Shown here piece by piece: positions 8,920 to 16,726 of a stretch of 64,000 nucleotides of DNA (its first letter is position 1; every line of letters starts with the position of its first letter). The notes beneath the pieces are model-generated. The model made no database searches and was not told the origin of the DNA. It saw only the letters and a program-made list of their open reading frames with translations. A program made the position numbers and the translations under genes. Source of the DNA: CAZSXU01 sp964610505 (GTDB lineage: Bacteria > Arandabacterota > Arandabacteria > JAGLYR01); the NCBI GenBank assembly GCA_964610505.1, contig CAZSXU010000008.1, positions 60,150 through 124,149 of the forward strand. The letters are read 5' to 3'.

Positions 8920-9957
8920 CTATCCCTTTGCCATATGCAGTTGCCAGAGATCCCGCTCGCTCCAGCGGAGAACCGGGGCGACGGCCAGCCGCCCGGTCCT
9001 GCCGATGCTCCGCATGAGGTACCGGATCTCCTTGAACTTTTCCCCAACCTCGGAATCCGCCGGAACCTCAAATCCGGCCTGCCGCATGAGAAGCGTTCCC
9101 TTGGCCCGAATGGAGAGCTCCACATGCAGCCGGATGAAGCACTGCAGATCTACGACGACATCCCCGGGGAAATGCTTTCTCAGGGACGCGAGGTACTCAC
9201 CGATCGGGGTCTGCGACGTCCGCCCCGTGGTCATCATCAGAAGCAACTCGGCATCCGTGTCAAAACTGAGCCCAAGCCATCTCCGGAGGGCACGCTCACT
9301 CTGTCGAAATGCGATCATCATGATGAGCGGCAATCCAACAACGAGCCCTACGGCGGACAGCACGGGTGAGACAAGGAAATGGTTGAAGAGGGAGTGAACG
9401 AGAATCGCGACAATGAGTCCGGGGACGAACGTCCGACACCAGCCTGATGCACGACGCTCAGAAGTGCCTGCCGACAGGATGCCGAAGAGTCCGGCCGTTC
9501 CCCCGTGCATGAGCGCGGTTCCAAGCCCTCTCAGAACGCAGGCCGCGACCCCAAGATCCGGGTGGGCCCGGAGATAGTAGACATTCTCGCTCAGGGCAAA
9601 CCCCGTCCCGATAGCGAATCCATATATGGCCGCGTCCACCATGAATCCGACACGGCGGGATCGAATCAGATACACGAGTCCGGCGGCCTTCAGGATCTCC
9701 TCCGGGAAGGGCGCTCCGTAGCGGGCGTAGATGGCCGGGTCCCAGCCAAGAAGAGAGAGCAGGCCGTTGTTGACAACGAGGCTGATAAGCGCGATGGCCG
9801 ATCCGAAGAGTACGGATCCAACAACGGAGGTGGGCCGGATGAGTTTGTAGCTGTCGAGAAAGACGAGCATGAGGAGCAGCACGGCGACAGGCAGAATGCT
9901 GACGGCCATTCGAAGGAACTCCGCCGTGGCGAAAACCGTCAACAGGGGTGCGGGCAT
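8920..9957 (-). CDS. prsW: PrsW-family intramembrane metalloprotease
   Basis: 345 residues with about eight hydrophobic segments in the first 230, then a soluble tail. Family motifs are visible: FPEEILK at 84-90 (EExxK), a glycine-rich helix ending in SEN at 123-125, His151 in the next helix, and HSLFNH at 188-193. In Bacillus subtilis PrsW cleaves the anti-sigma factor RsiW. This gene lies 13 bases after a membrane anti-sigma factor gene and one gene after an ECF sigma factor, so that anti-sigma factor is the obvious candidate substrate (inference). The ATG at 9957 is preceded by GAGGG at good spacing. The C-terminal cytoplasmic tail is of unknown role. Confidence 0.85.
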   Translation of the reverse strand: MPAPLLTVFATAEFLRMAVSILPVAVLLLMLVFLDSYKLIRPTSVVGSVLFGSAIALISLVVNNGLLSLLGWDPAIYARYGAPFPEEILKAAGLVYLIRSRRVGFMVDAAIYGFAIGTGFALSENVYYLRAHPDLGVAACVLRGLGTALMHGGTAGLFGILSAGTSERRASGWCRTFVPGLIVAILVHSLFNHFLVSPVLSAVGLVVGLPLIMMIAFRQSERALRRWLGLSFDTDAELLLMMTTGRTSQTPIGEYLASLRKHFPGDVVVDLQCFIRLHVELSIRAKGTLLMRQAGFEVPADSEVGEKFKEIRYLMRSIGRTGRLAVAPVLRWSERDLWQLHMAKG

Positions 9958-9970
9958 GTGGACCCTCGCT

Positions 9971-10732
9971 CTACTCTACCCGGACGTCCTCCTCGAAGAG
10001 CAACTTCCCGGCAGAGAAGGCCTGAATGTGAACCGCAGGATGAGAGCGAGAAGGATCTCGGAAAGTGATCAGGACCTTGTGGTGACCCGTATGCAGAAGT
10101 TCGACTCGGTCCTCCGCCACCCGGACAGCGTGGTCCTCCCCCTCCAGCAAACGATACCCTTCATAACAGGCCCCCGTGTCCCCAACGCACTCGATCACGA
10201 CCCGAATCTCCGCTTCGCCCGAGAGCTCAAGCAATGCCAGGATCAGATCGTCCGAATAGCGAACGAGGAGTGACCCGGACACTTCCGGGTGGTCGATGAC
10301 CACCGGATCAACTGTTACGCCCGAATCCGCCTCGACCATGGCCCCCACCAGGGCATCCCGATCTCCGGCGGGCGTCACATTCGATAGGACGGCATAGAGC
10401 CCGATCCCGAGCACCAAGCCGGCCGCAAACCCGTAGGCCACCCGGGGGCTCAACACCGAGCGAAGCGCCTCGAACCACGAGACCGAATCGGATTCGACCT
10501 GACCCGGTCGCTTCTTCGCATCGACGGCGGAGAGGATCGCTCCTCTCATGCCTGACGGAGGATCCAGGTCCTCGATCTCCCCGAACGCGTCTCCCAGACG
10601 GAGGAGTTCTTCATAATAGCGTTTCGCCTCCGGCGACGTGTCGAGAAGCCGCTGCAACTCGCGGCTCTCCTCCGGAGAATTCACGCCGTCGATTTCCTGA
10701 TTCATGAGTTCGATATGGCGTTCTTCAATCAA
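9971..10732 (-). CDS. Membrane-anchored anti-sigma factor
   Basis: 253 residues if it starts at the TTG at 10732, which overlaps the sigma-factor stop codon; an ATG at 10705 is the alternative but would cut into the first helix. The N-terminal helix IELMNQEIDGVNSPEE resembles the start of anti-sigma domains, but the zinc-binding His/Cys motif of ZAS proteins is absent. One transmembrane segment (VAYGFAAGLVLGIGLYAVL) separates the cytosolic domain from an extracytoplasmic domain of about 120 residues. Position directly after the ECF sigma gene and before a PrsW-like protease supports the role of sequestering that sigma factor until cleaved. The signal sensed is unknown. Confidence 0.75.
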   Translation of the reverse strand: MIEERHIELMNQEIDGVNSPEESRELQRLLDTSPEAKRYYEELLRLGDAFGEIEDLDPPSGMRGAILSAVDAKKRPGQVESDSVSWFEALRSVLSPRVAYGFAAGLVLGIGLYAVLSNVTPAGDRDALVGAMVEADSGVTVDPVVIDHPEVSGSLLVRYSDDLILALLELSGEAEIRVVIECVGDTGACYEGYRLLEGEDHAVRVAEDRVELLHTGHHKVLITFRDPSRSHPAVHIQAFSAGKLLFEEDVRVE

Positions 10733-11268
10733 TTCATGAACCCCCGGCTGCGGAGCGTGTCTTTCAGGATCTGTCGTCCGGTGTAGAGCCTCGACTTCAC
10801 CGTCTTCTCGGGGATATCCAGAATGCCACCGATGTCGCTGTACGAGAGCTCCATGAAATACTTGAGAATGATGACGATCCGGTAGTCCAGGTTCAGGTCG
10901 GCCAGCGCGCACTCCAGATGGTAACTCTTCTCGCCAGCGGCCGCCTGCTCCTCAGGGCTCTTGCCTCCCGAAGCCATGTTGTCCTCGAAATCGACCGTGC
11001 GTTTCCCCCTGCTGATATGGTTCAGCGACTCATTCACGGCAATCTTGCAGAGCCAGCTGAAGAGTTTATGGGCAGGGTTGTAGCGATCGAGTCTCTCGTA
11101 GACTTTGATGAAGACGGTCTGCGTAATATCCTGGGCGTCGTCCGTATTGCGGACAATCCGGTACGTGACGTTGAAGATGGGCTTCTCGTACTTCTCCAGA
11201 ATCACTTCGAAGGCTCCGCTGTCGCCCTGTACAACTCGCTGTACCAGTTCCAGATCGGTGTTCGACAT
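10729..11268 (-). CDS. ECF-type RNA polymerase sigma factor
   Basis: 179 residues, usual length for the family. Region 2 spans about residues 10-90 (FEVILEKYEKPIFNVTYRIVRN, then DAQDITQTVFIKVYERL and FSWLCKIAVNESLNH), and region 4 about 120-170 with the helix-turn-helix SYSDIGGILDIPEKTVKSRLYTGRQ. It should direct core polymerase to a small regulon. Its partner is expected to be the membrane anti-sigma factor encoded directly downstream with overlapping stop and start. Upstream genes encode a partner-switching pair (STAS and RsbW-like), so release may have two inputs. The target promoters were not identified. Confidence 0.93.
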   Translation of the reverse strand: MSNTDLELVQRVVQGDSGAFEVILEKYEKPIFNVTYRIVRNTDDAQDITQTVFIKVYERLDRYNPAHKLFSWLCKIAVNESLNHISRGKRTVDFEDNMASGGKSPEEQAAAGEKSYHLECALADLNLDYRIVIILKYFMELSYSDIGGILDIPEKTVKSRLYTGRQILKDTLRSRGFMN

Positions 11269-11342
11269 AACTACCAGCGGTTCCCAGAGAAGTTGATGGG
11301 CTTTCTGGAGAAAGACGCGAAAGGTCCCGTCAGTCTCGCCCC

Positions 11343-11627
11343 CTATTCGATATCAAAGACATAGTCGAATCCCGCAACGCGGAAAAGATCGAGAATCCGA
11401 TCCTGGAGGCGGATGAGCTTCAGCTCCTTGCCCGAATCCTTCAGCCGCTTCTGAGTTTCCAGGAGAACACGGAGTCCCGCGCTGGAGATGTATTCCAACT
11501 CGCTCAGATCGAGGGTGCAGGAGCCGGTGATCTTTTCGAGAACATCCCGCGCCTTGTCCGCCTGGGAAGCGTCCAGCCTCCCGGACAGCCGAATGCGATC
11601 ACCACTCTCGCTCCGGATGCTAAACAT
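11343..11627 (-). CDS. STAS-domain anti-sigma factor antagonist
   Basis: 94 residues from the ATG at 11627, chosen because a strong ribosome site (GGAGGGAGAGG) precedes it and it overlaps the end of the RsbW-like gene by 8 bases. The fold signature LDLSELEYISSAGLRVLLE contains the phosphorylatable serine region typical of SpoIIAA/RsbV proteins. It should bind and be phosphorylated by the RsbW-like kinase encoded just upstream. No PP2C phosphatase that would reactivate it is in the window. Confidence 0.88.
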   Translation of the reverse strand: MFSIRSESGDRIRLSGRLDASQADKARDVLEKITGSCTLDLSELEYISSAGLRVLLETQKRLKDSGKELKLIRLQDRILDLFRVAGFDYVFDIE

Positions 11628-12033
11628 CCTCTCCCTCCAGTTCCTTAACCGCTGTGACGGAAAGAACTCCCGCCTCATGCTCAAAGGACAAACGGTCCAT
11701 CACACTCCTCACGAGATGGAGGCCGAGTCCCCCGATCTCGTGATTGCCCAGATGATGCTTCAGATCCACGGGTGTAACCAGGGACCCGTCAAAACGGTCC
11801 ACGTCATCGTCCCGGACGCGGAGAACCAGCCGATCTCCATCCCGGTCCAGGCTGACCGTGATCCGATCCCGCCCCCGGGGATTGTGCTTCACCATGTTCG
11901 TGAAGAGTTCCTCGGCGGCCAGCTTGGCATCGAAGACGTCCTTCTCTCGGAGGCCGGCAGACGCAGCGAACTGATCCACCCATGCGAACAGTTCGTCCAG
12001 GGCGGCGATCTCTCTTCTGAGTTCCGTCTTCAT
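11620..12033 (-). CDS. RsbW/SpoIIAB-like serine kinase (anti-sigma type)
   Basis: 137 residues from the ATG at 12033. It is a HATPase_c protein with an N box (AAEELFTNMVKHN), a DDD-containing G1 region, and a GGLGLHLVRSVMD G2 box. Such proteins bind a sigma factor or another partner and phosphorylate their STAS antagonist. The overlap with the STAS gene (8 bases) supports a working pair. Since the next sigma factor in the operon is ECF type with its own membrane anti-sigma factor, the real target of this kinase is uncertain. It may regulate something other than the sigma factor. Confidence 0.85.
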   Translation of the reverse strand: MKTELRREIAALDELFAWVDQFAASAGLREKDVFDAKLAAEELFTNMVKHNPRGRDRITVSLDRDGDRLVLRVRDDDVDRFDGSLVTPVDLKHHLGNHEIGGLGLHLVRSVMDRLSFEHEAGVLSVTAVKELEGEDV

Positions 12034-12064
12034 GGGATTCCGAGGGTTCGGGGTCCTGCTCGTC

Positions 12065-12112
12065 TGTGGATTCTGTATCCACAATGCTATCACACCCTTG
12101 TCCCAGTTGCCA
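12065..12112 (-). promoter_or_regulatory. Possible weak promoter with inverted repeat before RsbW-like gene
   Basis: On the minus strand a weak -35 (TGGCAA, 12107-12112) and -10 (TAGCAT, 12084-12089) are 17 bases apart. A perfect inverted repeat TGTGGAT-N5-ATCCACA (12065-12083) covers the expected transcription start and could be an operator or a 5' hairpin. Confidence 0.25.
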
Positions 12113-12262
12113 GATCATTGTGAGGCGGCTCAATCTCGTTTTCGCCCAACCTTTCCCACCCTCGCCGCTAGTTCCAGATGAACGCCCAATGAGGAGGAGC
12201 CGGGGACCCCCGTGACATGCGGCCCCCGGACCACATGGTTTCTCTTTGACGGAGGTGGAGTC

Positions 12263-15200
12263 ATGAAAGCAGTACCGGCAGTGTTTCTGGTTGTGGCGAT
12301 CGGCATGATGGCCGCAGTTCCTTCCTTGTCGTTTGCCTCCCTCGTCCCGGGTTTTGTCGAGAATCGCGGCCAGGTGAACGAATCGGTCCAGTACTACCTG
12401 TCGAGACCGGGGGCCACCGTCTACTTCACGCATGACGCCTTGGTTCTCGATCTCATGGAGCCGATGGAAGACATGAAGGACGGAATGCATGAGATGGAAA
12501 TGGGATCCGAGGAATCCGCTCGTGCCCCGCGCAAACGATGCGCCGTCTATCTCCGATTTGAGGGTGCCAATCCCACACCGACAATCGAGCCTCGCCATGA
12601 GCTGGCTGCCCATCACAACTACTTCCTGGGCAAGGACGAGAGCCGCTGGCAGGCGGAAGTTCCGATCTACTCCGAGATCCTCTACCGCGACGCGTGGCCG
12701 GGCGTGGATCTCCGCATCATGGCAGACGCCCGCGGGGTCCATTATGAAATCCTGTCGGAGTCCAAGGCGGACCGGAACCTCGTGCGGTTCACCATCGAAG
12801 GGGCCGAGAACGTCCTCACGGAAACCGGCAGCCGGCAGGTGATCGATACGCCCATCGGCAGCGTGACGCATGCGATGCCGGGAACAGACGGGAACCGGGG
12901 ATCGCTCTCGATGGGAGCAGAGTATGCCGAGATGCCGGCGGGATCCGCCTTCAAGGACAATCCGGATGCACTCCTGTGGAGCACGTATCTCGGAGGCTCC
13001 GACTATGAGAATCTCAGGGACATGGTCCTGGATTCCTCCGGTAACCCGCTCGCCACCGGGACAACTGGATCCACGGATTTCCCCACAACACCGGGCAGCT
13101 ACGACGAAGCGCACAACGGCAGCTACGACGTTTACGTTGCGAAGCTCAATGCAGCCGGGAGCAGCCTTCTGTGGGCGACCTTCCTCGGAGGGAGTAGTTC
13201 GGACGGCGGCTGGGCCCTCACGCTCGACCCTTCGGGCAATCCGACTGTCACCGGAGCTACATCGTCCACAGACTTCCCGACGACGCCAGGGGCATACGAC
13301 TCGTCTTATAGCGGCGGCGATGACGGCTTTGCCGCGAAGCTCGACGCGTCCGGAAGCAGCCTTCTGTGGAGCACGTATCTGGGAGGAACCGGAGACGAGG
13401 TGGCCCGTGGGGTGGCGCTCGATGCCTCGAACAATGTCATCGTCGTGGGTTCCACCGTGTCGAGCGACTTTCCCAGCACGCCCGGCGCCTATGATGAAAC
13501 GCACAACAATGCTTACGATTGTTTCATCACCAAGTTGAACTCTACCGGCAGTGCGCTGTTGTGGAGCACATTTCTCGGAGGCATCTACAACAACGAATTC
13601 TGCAACGCCGTCGCTCTGGGCGCATCCGATTCCGTCGTCGTAGCCGGAAGCACGACCTCCAGCGATTTCCCCACAACAGCCGGAGCGTATGATGAAACGT
13701 ACAACGGCGGATCTTACGACATCTTCCTCTCCAAGCTCGACCCTACGGGGAGCGTCCTGGCCTGGAGCACGTTTATTGGGGGAAGCGATACAGATGGCGT
13801 CAGGGACCTGAAGCTCGACGGCTCGGGGAATGCGATCGTTGTGGGATACACGAAGTCGTCGGATGGTCCGACCACGGCAGGCGCATTCGACGAGACATTC
13901 AACGGATTCGAGGACGGCTATCTGGCGAAGCTGAGCGCTTCGGGGGACGCCCTCCTCTGGGGGACATTCCTGGGGGGGACGGAGCTCGACGGGGTGGCCC
14001 AGGTTATGGAAGATGCAAACGGTGACCTGTTCATCACCGGACATGCCTATTCGCCCGAGTTTCCCGTCACTCCGGGGGCCTATGACGACACGCACAACGG
14101 CCAGAGCGACGGGTATGTCGCGAGAATCGACGCGTCAGGGAGCACTCTGCTGTGGGGCACCTTCCTGGGCGGTAGCGGCCATGACTACCCTTACGCAATT
14201 GCGCTGGATGAATCCGGGTATCCCGTCGTTGCCGGGTATACGGGTCCGGATTTCCCAACCACGCCCGGAGCCCATGACCAGACGGTGGGGGGAAGCTCCG
14301 ATGGATTCCTGGCAAAGATCAGTACACAGAATCGATTGCTGGTTTGCCTGGATGGATCGGGAGACTTCACGACGATCCAGGCGGCCATCGACGCTTCCTC
14401 GGACGGCGATATCATTGAACTCTGCGATGGGATCTATTCCGGCACGGGCAACCGGGACCTGGACTACGGCGGAAGAGCGATCACGATTCGCTCGCAGAGC
14501 GGAAACCGCGGGGCATGCATCATCAATGCCCAGGGAAGTAGCGCGGATCCGCATCGCTGCTTCCACTTTTACAGTGGCGAAGACCACAACTCCGATCTTG
14601 AAAGCGTAACCCTCATAGACGGCTACGCAGACTACGGCGGAGCGATCCTCTGCGATGGCGCGTCACCACATGTGAGCGACTGCGTCTTCACCAGCAACAA
14701 CAGCCAGTACGACGGCGCCGCCGTATGGTGCAGGAATGCCGCGGGCCCACTGGTGGAAGACTCGCGGTTCATCTACAACTGGGCCGGTGACGACGCAGGG
14801 GCCATCGGATGCCGGGACGGGTCCAATCCGTGGCTGATGAATTGCACGATCGTCGACAACGCATCGACCGGTGACGGCGGCGCGTTCTACATCTACAACG
14901 CGTCCATAATCCTCAGCGGTTGTACGGTTGCCGACAACCACGCTGGGAATGCCAGCGGAGCGATCGTTGCCAACCACTTATCCGACATCGACATCGTGAC
15001 ATCCATTGTCGCCTTCAATACCGGTGGCCAGGCCGCCATGAGCTATGACGGCAGCACTGTCGATATGATGTGTTCCGACGTCTACGGCAATGAGACCGGA
15101 GACTGGGTCGGATGCCTGGACGGACAGGATGCGATCAACGACAACCTCTCGGCTGATCCTCTCTATTGCGCGCGGGCAGACAGGATCTATACCCTCCACG

Positions 15201-16513
15201 AGACCTCTCCATGCGCGCCTGCCAACTCACCGGGAACGTGCGGCCAGATCGGCGCGCACGGAGTGGATTGCCACACGAGAACCTGGTACGTCGCAACCGA
15301 TGGTGATGACGATATCGGAGACGGCACTCAGGGAGATCCCTTCGGCACCATCGAATACACCCTCAGCCGCGCGTTCGCCGGAGACAGTGTATCCGTCGCT
15401 GCAGGCACCTACTACGAGTCCAATATCACCATGCCCACCGGAGTGGTGCTACTCGCCCAATCCGCGAAGGCGGGCGACGTCACGATCGATGCCCAGAACG
15501 GGCAGAAGCTCTTCTACATCGACGACGCCGGCAGCGATACGGTCATTGACGGATTCACGCTGACCGGAGGAACCTCCGGCTACGGAGGGGCGATCTACTG
15601 CCGGATCTCTTCACCCGTGATCCGGAACTGCACGTTTGTCGATAACGTCGGCAGAGCCAATGAAGCCAACGAATGGCACGGGCGGGGAGGCGCGATCTAC
15701 CTGCATCGTGCATCCCCGGCAATCAGCTACTGCACCTTCGTCGGCAATGTGGGCGACAGTCTGGGTCAGGGTGGAGCCGTCTACTGTGGCGGATCTGTCC
15801 CCACCTGGTCCCACCCCACCTTCGACCACTGCACCTTCTACGGTAACCAGGCCGAATTGGGAGAGGGCTCGAGCGTATACGTGAACGGGTTCTCCTCCGC
15901 GTCCCTGGATCATTGTATCCTGGCTGGAGGAATCGGCGATGGCGCGGTCGTCTGTGACACGGCGGCGGCAACCAGCCTGGCCTGCTGCGACATTTACGGC
16001 AACGCCGGTGGAGACTGGGTCGGTTGCATCACGGGCCAGAACGGAACCAACGGCAACTTCTCCGCCATTCCGATGTTCTGCAATCCGGACAGCGGTGATT
16101 TCTCTCTCGCCGATGCGTCACCCTGCGCGCCGGACAATTCGCCGGCCGGATGTAATCTTATCGGGGCGCACGACGTCGCCTGCACCGTGACGGGCGTCGA
16201 AGAGAACCCGTGGGGCGGGCTGCCAAGAGCATTCCATCTGGCGAACGCTGTCCCCAACCCCTTCAACCCGATCACGGAGATTGGCTACGCGATCCCCGCC
16301 GGACATGGGGCATCACGCGTCACGCTTAACGTTTACGACACGCTCGGACGGAGAGTCCGGACACTCGTAGACCGGATCCAATCCGCCGGTGCCTATGCCG
16401 TGGCCTGGGACGGAACCGACCGGGACGGCTCCCCCGCTGCCAGCGGCGTGTACTTCTATCAGATCACGTGGGACGGCAGGAGAGAAACCAAAAGGATGAT
16501 CCTCCTCAAGTGA
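12263..16513 (+). CDS. Exported SBBP propeller and beta-helix protein with sorting-type C-terminus
   Basis: 1416 residues. The ATG at 12263 is preceded by GGAGGTGGAG and begins a signal peptide (MKAVPAVFLVVAIGMMAAVPSLSFA). Residues about 30-210 form the N-terminal domain commonly found before SBBP repeats (FVENRGQV..., NYFLGKD). Next come exactly seven LLWSTYLGG-type repeats, predicting one seven-bladed propeller (SBBP family). Two right-handed beta-helix modules follow, each starting with a (T)IQAAID-like motif and ending in a Cys-rich SPCAPxNSP segment. The protein ends with a FlgD-like domain (PNPFNPITEIGYAIP ... SGVYFYQI). It is the first of four tandem genes sharing the beta-helix and C-terminal parts. 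A surface or extracellular role is inferred; binding target unknown. Confidence 0.88.
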   Translation: MKAVPAVFLVVAIGMMAAVPSLSFASLVPGFVENRGQVNESVQYYLSRPGATVYFTHDALVLDLMEPMEDMKDGMHEMEMGSEESARAPRKRCAVYLRFEGANPTPTIEPRHELAAHHNYFLGKDESRWQAEVPIYSEILYRDAWPGVDLRIMADARGVHYEILSESKADRNLVRFTIEGAENVLTETGSRQVIDTPIGSVTHAMPGTDGNRGSLSMGAEYAEMPAGSAFKDNPDALLWSTYLGGSDYENLRDMVLDSSGNPLATGTTGSTDFPTTPGSYDEAHNGSYDVYVAKLNAAGSSLLWATFLGGSSSDGGWALTLDPSGNPTVTGATSSTDFPTTPGAYDSSYSGGDDGFAAKLDASGSSLLWSTYLGGTGDEVARGVALDASNNVIVVGSTVSSDFPSTPGAYDETHNNAYDCFITKLNSTGSALLWSTFLGGIYNNEFCNAVALGASDSVVVAGSTTSSDFPTTAGAYDETYNGGSYDIFLSKLDPTGSVLAWSTFIGGSDTDGVRDLKLDGSGNAIVVGYTKSSDGPTTAGAFDETFNGFEDGYLAKLSASGDALLWGTFLGGTELDGVAQVMEDANGDLFITGHAYSPEFPVTPGAYDDTHNGQSDGYVARIDASGSTLLWGTFLGGSGHDYPYAIALDESGYPVVAGYTGPDFPTTPGAHDQTVGGSSDGFLAKISTQNRLLVCLDGSGDFTTIQAAIDASSDGDIIELCDGIYSGTGNRDLDYGGRAITIRSQSGNRGACIINAQGSSADPHRCFHFYSGEDHNSDLESVTLIDGYADYGGAILCDGASPHVSDCVFTSNNSQYDGAAVWCRNAAGPLVEDSRFIYNWAGDDAGAIGCRDGSNPWLMNCTIVDNASTGDGGAFYIYNASIILSGCTVADNHAGNASGAIVANHLSDIDIVTSIVAFNTGGQAAMSYDGSTVDMMCSDVYGNETGDWVGCLDGQDAINDNLSADPLYCARADRIYTLHETSPCAPANSPGTCGQIGAHGVDCHTRTWYVATDGDDDIGDGTQGDPFGTIEYTLSRAFAGDSVSVAAGTYYESNITMPTGVVLLAQSAKAGDVTIDAQNGQKLFYIDDAGSDTVIDGFTLTGGTSGYGGAIYCRISSPVIRNCTFVDNVGRANEANEWHGRGGAIYLHRASPAISYCTFVGNVGDSLGQGGAVYCGGSVPTWSHPTFDHCTFYGNQAELGEGSSVYVNGFSSASLDHCILAGGIGDGAVVCDTAAATSLACCDIYGNAGGDWVGCITGQNGTNGNFSAIPMFCNPDSGDFSLADASPCAPDNSPAGCNLIGAHDVACTVTGVEENPWGGLPRAFHLANAVPNPFNPITEIGYAIPAGHGASRVTLNVYDTLGRRVRTLVDRIQSAGAYAVAWDGTDRDGSPAASGVYFYQITWDGRRETKRMILLK

Positions 16514-16534
16514 GCCTCACCTGCCGACACGCGA

Positions 16535-16568
16535 GTGAGGGGGGCGATACCCGTGGCGCCCCCTTCAC
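16535..16568 (+). terminator. Terminator-like hairpin after the SBBP protein gene
   Basis: A 12-pair stem (16535-16546 with 16557-16568, one G-U pair) with a 10-base loop lies 21 bases after the stop codon. No long T run follows, so it may be a weak or factor-assisted terminator. A separate promoter for the next gene lies downstream. Confidence 0.55.
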
Positions 16569-16647
16569 ACCTTTCCGGCGGGATTAGTCTCCAACTTTTC
16601 GGGTTTCTGATCGGTAGTTCAAGCTGAAGGCTGGATTACGATAGATC

Positions 16648-16676
16648 TTGAAATAGTGTATAAAATGTGATACTAT
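16648..16676 (+). promoter_or_regulatory. Sigma-70 type promoter for the 1469-residue exported protein
   Basis: TTGAAA at 16648-16653 and TACTAT at 16671-16676 are separated by exactly 17 bases in an unusually AT-rich stretch. The predicted start of transcription is near 16683, about 44 bases before the ATG at 16727. This also argues against the longer open frame that begins at 16667. Confidence 0.6.
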
Positions 16677-16726
16677 TTACCATTGTTTGTTGTTTTTTGG
16701 TCCATCCTCTCTCCAGGAGAGCACTT

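Noticed and set aside
11804..14095. 763-codon open frame on the minus strand opposite the SBBP protein gene
   Set aside because: It is antisense to strongly recognisable repeats and to the RsbW-like gene end; the composition is that of a GC-rich shadow with no domain.
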